From a virus, in the IMG/VR virus record IMGVR_UViG_3300027708_000026, positions 62,001 through 126,000 of that record: a DNA stretch of 64,000 bases. One strand, given 5' to 3'. The notes beneath the pieces are model-generated. The model did no database searches and was not told the origin of the DNA. It saw only the letters and a program-made list of their open reading frames with translations. A program made the translations under genes and the position numbers. Positions 10,801-21,071 of the stretch are shown here, in pieces. Within the stretch, counting starts at the first letter, position 1. Each line of letters starts with the position of its first letter.

Positions 10801-11485
10801 TTCTATAATAGGTGCTACTCCTAGCACCTATGCAACCATAGTGCCACCTAAACTGATCAAGAAAACTGGAACAGTTCCTTTGGGATCTGGCAATGCGATA
10901 GAACTAATCAATGCAAACAAAACTTTCCTAGCTGATCAAGTGACAGCATATGTTATGAATGTTTATAGAAATCCAGGAGTGTTTGATTATGATGAGGCTA
11001 AATGCCGACGAGACGTATTCTTAATACTACAAGAACTAATATATGATCTAGAGTCTGGTGGAAATTACCACAGTGTATTCTCAGGTTTAAGTTACTGGTC
11101 TAGGGACGGTACACATCATATCGTACAGATGGGCGAGAACGTAACAAGGAACGATTTATTCCCTGATGGTGCTACTGTTAATTTCTATCAACGTAGTTAC
11201 ATCAGCGCAAGCGGATATGTTTTTGAATATGTGGGAGCAGGCACCAATTATGGAGCATTGCCGCAATTTGGAGTCGCTGATCCGGTACAAGGTAAAGAAG
11301 TTGTACAGTTAGACAACGGAGCGGTGTTCTTTACATCAACAGATCAAAACGGTGACTTCCGTATTGGTCCTGGATTAGTTATCAGTCAAGCAACAGGTGT
11401 TCTAAGCGGTAGAACATTTACCAAGTCGCTGTTTGCCAATATGACACCATTTATATTGGCAATTGAAGGCGGCGGCGGATTTTAA
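4898..11485 (+). CDS. giant tail-fibre/virion protein with beta-helix and seven CxRD repeats
   Basis: A 2195-residue structural protein. Residues 1-330 hold three copies of the TGAL-V-GGVGIG-NVGG repeat. Residues about 341-450 (YVTMDGDDTNDGRAQDP, then IRVSAGHYFEDNPLPMKP) look like the start of a right-handed beta-helix of the pectate-lyase type. Seven long repeats follow, each opening with Cys-X-Arg-Asp (near residues 584, 727, 896, 1057, 1227, 1392 and 2034), then a stretch like VDSVxxDL, a GGN-like turn and AGLxYW. Between repeats six and seven a second beta-helix-like region (NGYAQLVSVFTIFSS) occurs. The C-terminal motif FFTSTDQNGDFRIGPG is typical of aquatic T4-like fibre proteins. It has a late promoter and a good ribosome site. 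It probably forms a long trimeric fibre or baseplate spike; the exact role is not known. Confidence 0.75.
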   Translation: MATITVSGTRSQTPGGPSAVSAPTGSINLNSTITNVSGQLNVGSNSTIGGSSSVGGNFYVTGSSSLTNQVVISSTLSSVSTTTGALVVGGGVGIGQNLNVGGNAVITGTVVVYNNVSITGTIAVLGSTTTVIINANDNNVGNPLGVEYTTTNVYGTIDQRLKGAVYVGGGVGIEKDLNVGGYIYGRVAKSDQTAQTLVTSTNVDEVFYPTFVNKLGISTATFSYTYIDNINTGTGGTTSTGGLTYNPYSGLLTTFNANISGPQNSVSTETGALTVAGGVGIAKDTHIGGKAYVAELITNLISSQTGPIAIKPEGGETDIYGEINVRGGKKPLGTAPVVTNTLYVTMDGDDTNDGRAQDPSRACRTIGGAMKSSYYQPGTQIRVSAGHYFEDNPLPMKPYTSVMGSDIRTTEIEPINKTQDLFHVNSGCYLAFMQFCQGRSGLLPGDYYTSDTNRGAYATAFPPQTGDNRIDLFHSPYIQNCTNLSGPWLKDGSLFQPNGTVQIPIVVGTATWVANTSSMLVTLNTSLSTSTVLQGMSVNQGQQNLGFFNARSLLLANKPFLQSQVVSFVDQTFNSGSFVYNAASCRRDLALIVDSVALDLIYNTTSESIFAGLQYWNQNGYTGSILNQLTTTTAAISHVRSLAYSVVNAIDGASALIVDADFQVILDIINNGTAGVSNIIVTNGEKTANTTLLNCYNALIAAKPTIASQTVAWITANNPTFTFNTSTCYRDIQYMIDSVAFDLSHPNNISGAPSNKQAVKSGVYYYNFDSTSTAVPNEVPQVVSAYNYLRSIIPNIVTGVELPKKYSLSTQSTTGYTSATIYESGLIQDKLDLITNIIRNGPSAVSDKIPMPLTQSGNIVLLNAYRLLEANITFLQDEIIAYIDSQFNNFDYNRQICYRDVGILVENVSYDATFGGNEKSIEAGLAYWNGAISKISGQETQTISAIDYLNSLCQRVITNTTCTVLSPVVGIKPGVQVINTVLIGGEVSSTSIGNLFNIITRLIQTGSGDEFIKQGSSAIDAAYLSAEVLMQANRAFIQEDTINWINNNYQTFPYNAIKCKRDTGVIIDSVVTDLLFPTPEYSQSTFAGLQYYIQSNLVGAVPDQYHQTVQAVEYLKELSAKVIQNITPADDLVSRYQTAEPQITNLEPGTYSDAKKVMANYDIILEILNGNITGWTDKLIFGFTASKFLSVQNAYAVLQANATYLAKEVVAYINATNPGFAATYDNAKCERDVGYMNTSVCFDLLYGGNKQSIQSGLNYYGYVGNISNIVNETTATIAAFNHLSIIASDIIQNILITPLQTTVQQVITTTTSTVGVANLFARAISTVTDIISNGTTVAATRLVPVSLTRSTTPATLVGADNILANKDFLKAEVIAYINQTFEGPSSFFYDQEKCYRDTGLIVDAVSQDILLGGNQKSVEAGLSYWSAGYNYVTGQETTTTAAINHARDIALQIIANQTVTPQLQTEATQIINTFYDYGQDYMPQQAIRRNFGIITNIIEKGPLYAPSIYPGSALANTTGLNALDVQIAPLVTSVKLVNTATNTYLIGLDIVTVGFANNATLYFGDSSIYPMQDYQVEELSLEYTGNANTWDMRKVDSIGGMGGSLVDGAVISERSPINSFVYDAYTQLTQGGRGVRITNNGYAQLVSVFTIFSSVGVQVDNGGIASIVNSNANFGDLCLVAKGYGTRKFSGTVYNPKFKAYPDSPGVNGYNQYYPNGFWPNNARVEIFVPDLDNRPHISLVMEVVPDEGHINEQGFPGFLTAQPNLATLTTGSITITGIDTAGISIGNFVYIRDQFASTFDKFQYVHDQIGNYLDINGNITTDPAQYIVNANYGIPYIATGTYVTNVSYASVTLNYALPTGGGFPGNDNYFTFYFCGNAYYTVLSSTVANNPKTPNTNIIGSANTSTDQVAAHIDSLQYLNSLIDKVIGNVTVAVQPLNSTSIQTFLPLVVGGANAASFIDLRFGEMTSIIGATPSTYATIVPPKLIKKTGTVPLGSGNAIELINANKTFLADQVTAYVMNVYRNPGVFDYDEAKCRRDVFLILQELIYDLESGGNYHSVFSGLSYWSRDGTHHIVQMGENVTRNDLFPDGATVNFYQRSYISASGYVFEYVGAGTNYGALPQFGVADPVQGKEVVQLDNGAVFFTSTDQNGDFRIGPGLVISQATGVLSGRTFTKSLFANMTPFILAIEGGGGF

Positions 11486-11497
11486 AAAGGATAAATC

Positions 11498-11878
11498 ATG
11501 GCGTTAATTCCATTAAATCAGTTTAGGACAATGACAGCTGTCTTAACTACAAGTACCTCGACAACAATTTATACATCACCTGTTGGAGTCACTAGTATTG
11601 TTCTCATGGCACAAGTTTCAAATAGGGGAACACAAACAAATGCTATAAGTTTTATACATAGTAGAAACATTCCTATACAACAAAATGCGCAGGGTAAGAA
11701 TGGGCAACCTATTGGCGACAGCTATCTAGTAGAAGAATATGGGTTACCGCCCCATGATGCAGTTAATTTATTGAGCGGTAAATTAGTTATAGAAACATTG
11801 GACAGTGTCAAAGCATATGCTTCTAAGGCAGGCGAATGTACACTTGTGCTAAGTATACTTGAAAGCTCTAATCAATAA
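11498..11878 (+). CDS. small conserved virion structural protein
   Basis: A 126-residue beta-rich protein (VTSIVLMAQVSNRGTQTN, then KLVIETLDSVKAYASKAG). It is of a type that I recall next to large fibre genes in marine T4-like phages. The start follows AAAAGG by a few bases, 12 bases after the giant fibre gene, so the two are probably co-transcribed. It may be a cap, adaptor or fibre-joining protein; nothing in the sequence decides this. Confidence 0.65.
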   Translation: MALIPLNQFRTMTAVLTTSTSTTIYTSPVGVTSIVLMAQVSNRGTQTNAISFIHSRNIPIQQNAQGKNGQPIGDSYLVEEYGLPPHDAVNLLSGKLVIETLDSVKAYASKAGECTLVLSILESSNQ

Positions 11879-11896
11879 AAATAAGTGAGATAACAC

Positions 11897-14023
11897 ATGC
11901 CAGCATTACTAAGCGGATCCTCATTAATCGCCGGGGCTTCAAACAGCTATATTACTCTTGCGACTGCGCAACCGCAATTACCCGCTACGCCATCTACTAA
12001 TACTGGTTTTACTGTAATAACGGACATAGTTTACCCATCACAATTAGTCACTAGATATGCTTCTAGCTTGGGAAATATTCAATTTACTACAGGTACGATG
12101 CAGGCAAACTTGCCTAATTTAAATATCAATATTGTTGGTACGGGAACAGGTACAGTTATTATATCGGGATCAGTAGCCAATACTAGTTCTGACACAGGTG
12201 TACTAGTAGTAAAAGGCGGAGTCGGTATTTCTGAAGGAATACGTACAGGAAAAGATATTGTAGTCAATGGATTGACTATGGGGCAGGGATATAGTAATCA
12301 AATTGGTGGGGTTAACAATATCGTTATCACCGGGACTGCTAGTCCACAACTAAATGCATTTCCTGTTGGGCAGGAAAGTATAGTAATTGGATACGATGCT
12401 CTTAAAGGTATCGATACTTCTTATAAAGTTATTGCTATTGGTAGGTATGCAGCAAGTACTGGTACTCAATTAGAAAATGTGATAGCAATTGGCGATAGTG
12501 CTTTAAAAAATATCGGAACTACTCAAACAGAATTTGCTGGATTTATATCGGCAGTTACTGCGGCAAATACATTAACACTAACAGTATTGAATCACACGCT
12601 GTCTACAGGCACAGAAGTATTAATCAAAGATGTAGTTGGCATGACAGAGTTAAATGGTCAGACTTATTTTGTTGGTGTAATGTCTACATCATCTATAAGA
12701 TTATATACTGATATTAATTTACAAACTGGTGTTGATGCCAGCACCTATAATGGCTATGTTAGTGGCGGCAAAATATATAAAACATTATTATGGAATGGCA
12801 ATTTTGCTATTGGAAATAATGCCGGTAAAAATTTAATCAACGGCGAACAAAACTTTTTCTTAGGTTATAATCCTGCCCCTAATTTTACCACAGGTAGTTA
12901 TAACTTCTTCATGGGCCATGATATCGCCCAAAATATGATAACCGGTAATGCTAATATTTCCATTGGCGGCGACAACATGGTCGATGCCAAAGATAATCAG
13001 GTTAATATTGGATCGGTATTTTACTACAACGGCTCTGGTTATTTAGAATTAAATGCAGATACTGGATTAGGCTTGGGTACTGAATCAACATCAACAGTTA
13101 GTGGCGCATTTAATGTAGATGGCGGTGCGGGCATAAGCGGTAACCTATATGTTGGCGGAGAAATTCATGTAGTCAGTGCTAGAAATGCAACTACCACTAC
13201 TGATGGGGCACTAGTGGTAACTGGGGGTGCTGGCATCGGCGGCGACTTATATGTTGGCGGCACATTACATGCAACTGCTTTATCGTCATTAGTTTCCGGA
13301 TCTAGCCAACGTGCTGATGAAATTTTAGTAACTCCTACATCGTCAACTAATTATTATCTAGCATTGACACCTAATATATCCGGATATAATTCAATTTATT
13401 CACCTAGCGATATTGAGTACGACGGTTTAAACGATGTACTAATAGTGGGATCTAGGATTGATGTTACAAATACAACCCCGTCAGCAAATACTTATTCAGG
13501 ATCACTGACCGTATATGGTGGTGTTGGTATTGGCGGATCACTAAATGTAGAAAATGGTATTACGACACAAAATGGTGATATTGGTATTGGCATACAAACC
13601 TTAGCTGGTCATGAATATTTTGCAATTCATGTTAATAAATTTACCGGGGCTTTAGAATTCCATCCTAATAGAGTTACTGTAACTACTTCGACGACCGCAG
13701 TGTTTGTAATCGATGACGACGGCGGCCCAACAGTATCTGTTAATCCTTTTAAGGTTACAAATACAACAGCATCTACTAGTACCACTACTGGTGCGCTGCA
13801 AGTATCAGGTGGTGTAGGTATAACTGGCAGTGTATACAGCCGAGATGGAAATCCGGAACAAAATTATCTGCTGTATACACCTAAAGTTACTATTACTAAT
13901 ACTGGGTTGCCACCAACAAATCCTAAGCCTGGTGATTTCTGGATAGACACGCAAATACTAGCCGAGCTTCAATTTATTCAGGACGGTACTAGTACATTCT
14001 GGATACAAATTACATCACTATAA
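11897..14023 (+). CDS. tail-fibre protein with GGVGIGG repeats and YadA-like head segment
   Basis: A 708-residue protein with five TGAL-V-GGVGIG type repeats (near residues 95, 400, 432, 536 and 633). Residues about 150-380 contain short recurring lines such as VIGYDALKG, IAIGRYAAS, NFFLGYN, NFFMGHD and ISIGGDN. This resembles the left-handed beta-roll repeats of YadA-type trimeric adhesins. The C-terminus carries a compact GD-W-D ... W module (PKPGDFWIDTQ ... FWIQI) that recurs in other virion proteins of this window. It is likely a trimeric fibre segment; the receptor is unknown. Confidence 0.7.
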   Translation: MPALLSGSSLIAGASNSYITLATAQPQLPATPSTNTGFTVITDIVYPSQLVTRYASSLGNIQFTTGTMQANLPNLNINIVGTGTGTVIISGSVANTSSDTGVLVVKGGVGISEGIRTGKDIVVNGLTMGQGYSNQIGGVNNIVITGTASPQLNAFPVGQESIVIGYDALKGIDTSYKVIAIGRYAASTGTQLENVIAIGDSALKNIGTTQTEFAGFISAVTAANTLTLTVLNHTLSTGTEVLIKDVVGMTELNGQTYFVGVMSTSSIRLYTDINLQTGVDASTYNGYVSGGKIYKTLLWNGNFAIGNNAGKNLINGEQNFFLGYNPAPNFTTGSYNFFMGHDIAQNMITGNANISIGGDNMVDAKDNQVNIGSVFYYNGSGYLELNADTGLGLGTESTSTVSGAFNVDGGAGISGNLYVGGEIHVVSARNATTTTDGALVVTGGAGIGGDLYVGGTLHATALSSLVSGSSQRADEILVTPTSSTNYYLALTPNISGYNSIYSPSDIEYDGLNDVLIVGSRIDVTNTTPSANTYSGSLTVYGGVGIGGSLNVENGITTQNGDIGIGIQTLAGHEYFAIHVNKFTGALEFHPNRVTVTTSTTAVFVIDDDGGPTVSVNPFKVTNTTASTSTTTGALQVSGGVGITGSVYSRDGNPEQNYLLYTPKVTITNTGLPPTNPKPGDFWIDTQILAELQFIQDGTSTFWIQITSL

Positions 14024-14035
14024 AGAGTTAAAAAT

Positions 14036-14782
14036 ATGGCGTTATTAAATTTCCCCGCAAATCCATATGTAGGACAACAGTACACGCTTGGCGGAAAAAC
14101 TTATCAATGGACGGGGTATGCCTGGACCATAGTCAGTCAAGGGTCTGGTAATTTTGATGGCATAACTATAGGAACAGGTACAGGGGCAGTGTCAATTACT
14201 ACAGGTACTATTACAATTGGCGGTATTCCTATATTGACAACTGCATCTTTAGCAACCATTACATTACAGGCAGTTACTGATAACGGTTCTACAACTACAA
14301 ATAAAGTATATCTAACTAACACTACAAATTCTACAAGCACTACCACTGGAGCATTACAGGTAAAGGGTGGTGTAGGTATTGGTGGAGATATAAATGTAGG
14401 TGGTACTGTATATTCTGAACACTTACAAATTGCTGATTCAGTATTTGACAGTACTGCGACACCGGTTAATACAGCAGTGGCGACCGTGATTGATTCTTAT
14501 CCAGTTACACAATTTAGAACGTCTAAATACTTGGTGCAAATAGACGACCCATCCACTAATAGTTATCAAGCCAGTGAATTATTAATGTTGGTTGCAAATA
14601 CTGCAAGTGTTTACACTACTTGGGTGACTGAGTATGCTACGGTAAAAAATAATACATTGCTTGGTCAATTTCAAAGCCAAGTGGTATCACTTATTGGAAT
14701 TCCGACTGCGCAGTTATTATTCCAAGCAAATGGTGCAACTAGTAAAACAGTAAAAGTATTACGTATTGGCATGACACCTTAA
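14036..14782 (+). CDS. short tail-fibre protein with N-terminal W-module
   Basis: A 248-residue fibre protein. The N-terminus (NFPANPYVGQQYTLGGKTYQ, then WTGYAWTIV) is the small Trp module shared with neighbouring fibres. One copy of [20 protein letters not shown] lies near residue 105. The C-terminal 110 residues (SYPVTQFRTSKYLVQIDDPS ... TAQLLFQANGAT) form a separate globular domain found in other phage fibre proteins. It lies 12 bases after the preceding fibre gene. Its small size suggests an adaptor between longer fibre parts. Confidence 0.65.
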   Translation: MALLNFPANPYVGQQYTLGGKTYQWTGYAWTIVSQGSGNFDGITIGTGTGAVSITTGTITIGGIPILTTASLATITLQAVTDNGSTTTNKVYLTNTTNSTSTTTGALQVKGGVGIGGDINVGGTVYSEHLQIADSVFDSTATPVNTAVATVIDSYPVTQFRTSKYLVQIDDPSTNSYQASELLMLVANTASVYTTWVTEYATVKNNTLLGQFQSQVVSLIGIPTAQLLFQANGATSKTVKVLRIGMTP

Positions 14783-14797
14783 CGGGAAGAAACCAAC

Positions 14798-17700
14798 GTG
14801 GCACTAACTCCAGTAAATCAGGATTTTAATGTAAACAACGGACTCGTTGTTTTAGGCACAAGTGCGGTTACAAGTTCAACTGATCAGACTAATGCACTAC
14901 AGGTTAATAGTGGCGCTGCTGTTGCCCAAAATTTAATTGTTGGCACTGACGGAAAAATTTACGGAAATTTTGAAGTAGTTGGTACTACCACACTAGGCAA
15001 TACAGTTCTTAGTACATCTACTGTCAGCGGTGATTTAACTGTGACAGGCGAGATAATTGCAACACGATTAACAATACAATACACTACAGTTACTACCGCA
15101 TTAGTCACTACTGATGATATAATATCAACTTATAACACTACATCATCTACTGGTACGACTACCGGCGCATTGGTCATTGCCGGCGGTGTGGGCATTGGCA
15201 AAGATGTATTTGTTGGTGGTAATGTTACTGCTCCTAGATTTTTAGGAACTGCTACTACAGCAAAAAATTTAGAAGGCGGCAGCACCAATAGTATACCATA
15301 TCAATCTACTGCCGGATCTACGGTATTTTTACCTGTTGGTTTAGACGGTACTATACTTGGAGTAGTCGGGCAACAACTGACATGGACTAGCTCTGCAGGT
15401 GCGACAGTCGGCAATGCAAACACTGCAACAAACTTAGCAGGCGGAACCAAAGGAGCAATACCTTATCAATCCGATGTTGGCCAAACAGCTTTTGATGCTT
15501 CTGGATTGAAATATGTCAGCTCGTTGACACAACTAGTAACCAATAATATTTTAGTAACCAGTTCAGCATCTGGAACCACTATTGGTGGCGGGGCAATATC
15601 AGTCACAGGCGGCGCATATTTTGGAAAAGATGTTTACATCGCAGAGACTGGCATGGGTGCATTTACTGTAGCAGGTTATGCGGCTATCGGTAAAAGATTA
15701 ACTATATTAGATTATACAGATGCATCAAGCACTGGCACAGGGGCTTTGATCGTATCTAATGGCGGTGCATACATATCTCAGAATGTATATATTGGTAGTA
15801 CGGTAACTGCTGCCAACGCACGTATTACTTCTTTGGGCAATAATCGGTTAATTTATTCAGATACTTCCGGAAATTTACAAAATACAGTAGTTACCTATAG
15901 CACACAAACGCTACAATTATCTGGAACTATAACCAATGCTCTATATGCAGGTACTGCCACTTACGCGATTACCAGTGCATTTGCGACTACTAGCGGATAC
16001 ACATTATCTTTTAATACTGGCACACTAGTAACAAATGCTCTATATGCAGATACTGCCACTTACTCGATTACCAGTGCATTTGCGACTACTAGCGGATACA
16101 CATTATCTTTTAATACTGGCACACTAGTAACAAATGCATTATATTCAGTCACTGCTACTTATGCAACTATAGCATTGGGGTTTAATACTAATACATTGGT
16201 ATCATCAGCGGTCACAGCATCTTATGCAACAAATGTACTCGGCGGCTCATATGGAAGTGTATTATATCAAACAGCAACTAATCAGACTGCTGCATTACCT
16301 ATAGGCGGCGAAGGTACAATATTAGCGATTGTCAATGGTATATTGGGTTGGGGAAATCCTTCAGGATTTACAGTAAGTACCGCGACTAATTTTAATGGTG
16401 GTCAGGCTGGATCGATACCATTTCAAACGGGCTCTGGACAAACATCATTTGACGATCTAAACTTAAACTTCCATCTTCCTTATACACCAGATGCGATTTT
16501 ATCCGCAAATAAATTAGCAGTAACTAGTACTACAAATAGTATTTCATCAATAACTGGTGCATTAGTAGTATCTGGCGGTGTCGGAGTAAAAGGTGATATC
16601 TATGTAGGCGGTGCTATATATTCTAACGGTCAAGCAGTATTAACTGGCGGGACTGGTACTGGTTTCGTTAGCAACATAGTTGCAGGTACTGGAATAAGTG
16701 TATCCTCATCAACTGGTGCTATCACCATTTCCAATACAGGTGTACTGACGTTAACAGCTGGTACTGACACATCATTGAGTACTTCGACTGGTAATATTAC
16801 AGTATGGAATAATAGCACATTACAGAGTGTAACTTCTAGAGGATCAAGTACCAATAGAATTATTACAATATCTAATAATACCACTGCATCATCTACACAG
16901 TCTGCGGCATTGGTAGTAACTGGCGGAGTTGGTATTGGGCAAAATGTTTATATCGGTGGCAAGATAAATGTTGGTGGAAACATATTGCCAACAACTAGCA
17001 CAGTTAGTTTAGGAACATTAGAAAATCCGTTCGCAGATTTATATTTAGGATCTAATTCTTTAAACATTGATACTGTTAGATTTTCTGGAATTGGATCAAC
17101 ACTAACTATAACAGTAATACCTACTCCACCTACCTATGCTACTATCCCGGCTACATTAAATATTGGGAATATTTTAATTACGGGTGCGACTAATTCAACA
17201 TCAACAAATACTGGATCACTACAGGTTGCTGGTGGCGCCGGTATTGCTAAAGATATTCAGGTTGGCGGCAGTGCGATAATTGCGAATACATTATCTATAT
17301 TCAGCACACTATCTAGCACAACAACTATATTCCAAAATGCGTTATACGTAGCAGGTGGTGTTGGTGTTGGTAAAAACTTACTCGTTACTGGTGAAGCGGT
17401 ATTCCAAAATAATGTAACATTTAACGGCACAACGACCTATGTGTTGAGTACAAATAGTGTTTACACTGACAATATTATTGAGTTACATTATCCTAACACT
17501 CCGGGAAATACATGGACAGTCAATGATAATAATGATATTGGATTACGATTCCATTATTATGATACACAAGATCGAAATGCATTCCTAGGTCGAGATAATG
17601 CCACTGGCTATTTAGAATGGCTAGTTAACGCCGGCCCTGATAATACAGCAAACGTCACAGGTACTAATGGGATATTTAGATTAGGCAGTATTATTTTAAC

Positions 17701-20700
17701 AAATACCACTGCATCAACAAATACAGCTACTGGGGCGCTAACAGTCGTAGGCGGAGTTGGAATAGGCGGAGATTTACAAGTTGGTGGCACGATTTATAGA
17801 AATGGAATATCTGTAGGTTATGGATATACTGGTAGCGTCGGTCCGCAGGGACCTATAGGATATGCAGGAAGTTCCGGTGCAGGTGGTGGCACTGGTTATA
17901 CCGGATCAATCGGCCCACAAGGACCGCAGGGATATTCGGGATCGGTTGGACCACAGGGACCGCAGGGGGTAACAGGCCCGCAAGGACCTCAGGGATATTC
18001 GGGATCGATTGGACCGCAAGGCGCAACTGGATATGCGGGTTCAACTGGCACACAAGGAATTACTGGTTATACTGGTTCAATTGGATCTACTGGTACACAA
18101 GGACCTATAGGATATGCAGGAAGTTCTGGTGCAGGTGGCGGCACTGGTTATACTGGTTCAATTGGATCTACTGGTACACAAGGACCTATTGGATATGCTG
18201 GATCTATTGGCCCACAAGGGCCGCAGGGATATTCTGGATCAGTTGGATCTACTGGTACACAAGGACCTATTGGATATGCTGGATCTATTGGTCCACAGGG
18301 GATACGCGGGTATGATGGAAGCCGCGGGCCGCAAGGGCCACAGGGCGTAACCGGACCACAGGGCCCGGTTGGATACACTGGTTCAATTGGATCCACTGGT
18401 ACCATAGGATATTCTGGATCAGTTGGATCCACTGGTACTATAGGCTATTCGGGTTCAGTTGGCGCACAGGGACCTATCGGATACACTGGATCAGTTGGAT
18501 CTACTGGTACTACAGGTTATGCTGGCTCAGTCGGATCCACTGGTACTATAGGCTATTCGGGTTCAGTTGGATCTACTGGTACTACAGGGTATGCTGGTTC
18601 AATTGGATCCACTGGTACACAAGGACCTATTGGATACGCTGGATCTATTGGCCCACAAGGGCCGCAGGGATATTCTGGATCAGTTGGATCTACTGGTACA
18701 CAGGGACCTATTGGATATGCTGGATCTATTGGATATGCTGGGTCAGTCGGATCCACTGGTACTATAGGCTATTCGGGTTCAGTTGGATCTACTGGTACTA
18801 CGGGGTATGCTGGTTCAGTTGGCTTAACTGGATCGTTTACAGGTACAACTACATCAACAGTTTTTATCAATAACACGACTACATCAGTCAGTACAAATAC
18901 CGGCGCTCTGACCGTAGCAGGTGGTGTTGGCATAGGCGGTGCTGTTTATATTGGGACATCTTCCTATATTGCTGGCGCACAGATCATTACCACTGCCACT
19001 ATTGGAAATTACGCTAGCGGCGGCAGTACTAGTTCAAGTGGTATATCAATATACGATGAAGGTATTCAAATAGCATCGACAGTGACTGCTCTTAACTTTG
19101 TTGGAGACGGCGTTATAGCTACAACTTCAACTGCTGGAGCTATAAAGTTTGTTGGAAATACTCAATGGTTAAGTATTCCATCTGTCGCAGGATTAAATTT
19201 AGGCGATCCTAGTTACCCCGGCGCCCTAGACGGGCCAAACTTTACAATTGAATTTTGGATGTACGCCACTAGTTCTGCTACCGATGTGTACATAATGGAT
19301 AAAGATGGGATTGCAGGCCTATCATATGCTGAATACGGATTTAAGTTATCGACCTTAAGAGTAGTAACATTTTATGTTGGGCATGGTGATAATGCCGGCA
19401 CCCAGTATGGTGGGGAGCAAAATTTCACAGTAGGCACAGTCGCATTGAATACCTGGTATCATGTGGCTGCAACACAATCGGCCACAAATCAAATTAAAAC
19501 ATTCCTTAATGGCACATTAACTGGCACTACTACAAGAAATCAAAGGATGGTTGATGGCGGTAAAGCGTTATTAATAGGCTGGTGTCAAGATCAAGCAACT
19601 AATACTCGATTTACTGGATATCTAACTAACATTCGAATTGTCAAAGGCACAGCACTTTATACGAATACCTTTCCATTGCCCGCCGCCGCACTGACCACAG
19701 TCACAAGCACTGCACTTTTATTAAATGCCGCCAGTCCTGCATCTTTTCTCGCAGATGGTAGCACAAATAACGCCAGCATAACCAACAACGGAACAGTCTC
19801 GTTTGTCAGCAGCTCGCCACTCTTTGCAGGTGTAACAGTTACTATACCAAGTTTTTCAGTATCGAGTGTTTCGTCAAATACACCAAGATATCTAACATTC
19901 GTCTCCACTACCACTGGATCTGCAAGTGCAGAAACAACAGCTACCGGATTATTATATGTTGCAAATAGAGGTATAGCTATTGGCACAAGCACAATAACAG
20001 CATTAGCTGATCCAATGGGATTGGCCGGAGGTTATATTAGGGGCAAAGTTTTAGATCTCTACGGTGGTTTATATATTAGACAAGTGGGCTCTAGCATTAT
20101 TTCGTCAAATTATCTGGGTCAAGGTGTTTACGACAATACCACTTACATTAATGCAGGCGGCACTAACAATAATTTTATTTGGCAGATAAATGGCGGCCAA
20201 AAGATGTACCTATCAAATGCTGGATATTTTGGCATTGGGACATCTCCAATATCCGATTTACATTTACAAGGCTCACAATTTAGACACAATGATGTCAGCG
20301 GGTGGAACACTTATACATTTACTGTATTACCAGGAGTGGTACAACTAGCATCGACTGCCAGTATTTCAATTCAGTCAGCTAATGTTTCCATCACTTCAAC
20401 TGCATCAAGCACCGGTACTACAACAGGAGCATTACAAGTTGTGGGCGGCGTTGGCATTGGTGGAGATTTATATTTTGGTGGAATAATTTCTGGAGGTGGA
20501 GTTAGAACAAGTACTACCACAACTACACCAAATCCTGCAAGCGTAGGAGACGTTTGGTATTATCAAGGCACTGATGTAGTTTATAGATACCAATATGATG
20601 GAACAACCAGTACATGGGTAGATGTAACTGGACCTAATCTCATTGGATTGTATCAATATCAAGGCAATGCTGCATCAACTCCTGCCTATCTATCTGCTGC

Positions 20701-21070
20701 TTCAGGTAATAATTTTATAACACCATCAGTAGCATGGGCAGCAGCAGCACCTGTAGCATTAACTGATGCAGCGACAATACCTGTGGATTTAAGTGCGGGA
20801 ATGAATTTTACCTGCCTGTTAACCAGCGGAGTTGGCACAACAAGAAAGTTAGATAATTTTGTAAATCCTAAACCAGGACAAACTGGATGGATAATGTTTA
20901 CACAGGGTGCAACTGGAAACAATAATGTCACATTTGGTAATAACTGGCATTGGCCTCTAGGAACCACTGGAACATTTTCTACATCAACTGCCAACGCCGT
21001 AGATATTTTATTTTATACAGTTCTAACACCAACATACTATTTAGGTAATATGGCCAATAGGGTGGTATAA
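14798..21070 (+). CDS. giant collagen-like tail fibre with LamG-like domain
   Basis: A 2090-residue fibre starting at GTG (GGGAAG lies upstream). From N to C: about eight GGVGIGG-type repeats spread through residues 110-1000 with a perfect-looking 33-residue tandem duplication near 380-445; a collagen-like Gly-X-Y region at about 1009-1346; another GGVGIGG repeat; a concanavalin/LamG-like domain near 1475-1665 ([12 protein letters not shown] ... [11 protein letters not shown] ... [17 protein letters not shown]); a further repeat; a Trp module ([10 protein letters not shown]); and a C-terminal beta domain ending in WHWPLGTTG...[11 protein letters not shown]. Collagen-like rods are known to trimerise phage fibres, and LamG-like folds bind sugars, so host-surface binding is likely but not shown. 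Confidence 0.75.
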   Translation: MALTPVNQDFNVNNGLVVLGTSAVTSSTDQTNALQVNSGAAVAQNLIVGTDGKIYGNFEVVGTTTLGNTVLSTSTVSGDLTVTGEIIATRLTIQYTTVTTALVTTDDIISTYNTTSSTGTTTGALVIAGGVGIGKDVFVGGNVTAPRFLGTATTAKNLEGGSTNSIPYQSTAGSTVFLPVGLDGTILGVVGQQLTWTSSAGATVGNANTATNLAGGTKGAIPYQSDVGQTAFDASGLKYVSSLTQLVTNNILVTSSASGTTIGGGAISVTGGAYFGKDVYIAETGMGAFTVAGYAAIGKRLTILDYTDASSTGTGALIVSNGGAYISQNVYIGSTVTAANARITSLGNNRLIYSDTSGNLQNTVVTYSTQTLQLSGTITNALYAGTATYAITSAFATTSGYTLSFNTGTLVTNALYADTATYSITSAFATTSGYTLSFNTGTLVTNALYSVTATYATIALGFNTNTLVSSAVTASYATNVLGGSYGSVLYQTATNQTAALPIGGEGTILAIVNGILGWGNPSGFTVSTATNFNGGQAGSIPFQTGSGQTSFDDLNLNFHLPYTPDAILSANKLAVTSTTNSISSITGALVVSGGVGVKGDIYVGGAIYSNGQAVLTGGTGTGFVSNIVAGTGISVSSSTGAITISNTGVLTLTAGTDTSLSTSTGNITVWNNSTLQSVTSRGSSTNRIITISNNTTASSTQSAALVVTGGVGIGQNVYIGGKINVGGNILPTTSTVSLGTLENPFADLYLGSNSLNIDTVRFSGIGSTLTITVIPTPPTYATIPATLNIGNILITGATNSTSTNTGSLQVAGGAGIAKDIQVGGSAIIANTLSIFSTLSSTTTIFQNALYVAGGVGVGKNLLVTGEAVFQNNVTFNGTTTYVLSTNSVYTDNIIELHYPNTPGNTWTVNDNNDIGLRFHYYDTQDRNAFLGRDNATGYLEWLVNAGPDNTANVTGTNGIFRLGSIILTNTTASTNTATGALTVVGGVGIGGDLQVGGTIYRNGISVGYGYTGSVGPQGPIGYAGSSGAGGGTGYTGSIGPQGPQGYSGSVGPQGPQGVTGPQGPQGYSGSIGPQGATGYAGSTGTQGITGYTGSIGSTGTQGPIGYAGSSGAGGGTGYTGSIGSTGTQGPIGYAGSIGPQGPQGYSGSVGSTGTQGPIGYAGSIGPQGIRGYDGSRGPQGPQGVTGPQGPVGYTGSIGSTGTIGYSGSVGSTGTIGYSGSVGAQGPIGYTGSVGSTGTTGYAGSVGSTGTIGYSGSVGSTGTTGYAGSIGSTGTQGPIGYAGSIGPQGPQGYSGSVGSTGTQGPIGYAGSIGYAGSVGSTGTIGYSGSVGSTGTTGYAGSVGLTGSFTGTTTSTVFINNTTTSVSTNTGALTVAGGVGIGGAVYIGTSSYIAGAQIITTATIGNYASGGSTSSSGISIYDEGIQIASTVTALNFVGDGVIATTSTAGAIKFVGNTQWLSIPSVAGLNLGDPSYPGALDGPNFTIEFWMYATSSATDVYIMDKDGIAGLSYAEYGFKLSTLRVVTFYVGHGDNAGTQYGGEQNFTVGTVALNTWYHVAATQSATNQIKTFLNGTLTGTTTRNQRMVDGGKALLIGWCQDQATNTRFTGYLTNIRIVKGTALYTNTFPLPAAALTTVTSTALLLNAASPASFLADGSTNNASITNNGTVSFVSSSPLFAGVTVTIPSFSVSSVSSNTPRYLTFVSTTTGSASAETTATGLLYVANRGIAIGTSTITALADPMGLAGGYIRGKVLDLYGGLYIRQVGSSIISSNYLGQGVYDNTTYINAGGTNNNFIWQINGGQKMYLSNAGYFGIGTSPISDLHLQGSQFRHNDVSGWNTYTFTVLPGVVQLASTASISIQSANVSITSTASSTGTTTGALQVVGGVGIGGDLYFGGIISGGGVRTSTTTTTPNPASVGDVWYYQGTDVVYRYQYDGTTSTWVDVTGPNLIGLYQYQGNAASTPAYLSAASGNNFITPSVAWAAAAPVALTDAATIPVDLSAGMNFTCLLTSGVGTTRKLDNFVNPKPGQTGWIMFTQGATGNNNVTFGNNWHWPLGTTGTFSTSTANAVDILFYTVLTPTYYLGNMANRVV
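15935..16132 (+). repeat. 99-bp tandem duplication (two copies)
   Basis: Two adjacent 99-base copies differ at only a few positions; a third, partial and diverged copy follows. Each encodes a 33-residue unit containing [20 protein letters not shown]. The high identity suggests recent duplication within the fibre gene. Confidence 0.85.
17822..18835 (+). repeat. collagen-like Gly-X-Y coding repeats
   Basis: About 338 codons of continuous Gly-X-Y triplets, with recurring blocks such as [14 protein letters not shown] and [14 protein letters not shown] blocks of several dozen bases are near-identical, so copy number is likely to change by recombination or slippage. Confidence 0.9.
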
Positions 21071-21071
21071 C

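Noticed and set aside
11490-11497. GATAAATC before the 126-residue gene as a late promoter
   Set aside because: Last base differs from TAAATA and the sequence overlaps the ribosome site of a gene probably read from upstream.
17853-18756. Pro-rich minus-strand ORFs and other-frame ORFs in the collagen-like region
   Set aside because: Mirror frames of Gly-X-Y repeats; repeat structure alone keeps them open.
17822-18835. Possible CRISPR-like array
   Set aside because: Repeats are coding Gly-X-Y units of variable size without constant repeat and unique spacer lengths.
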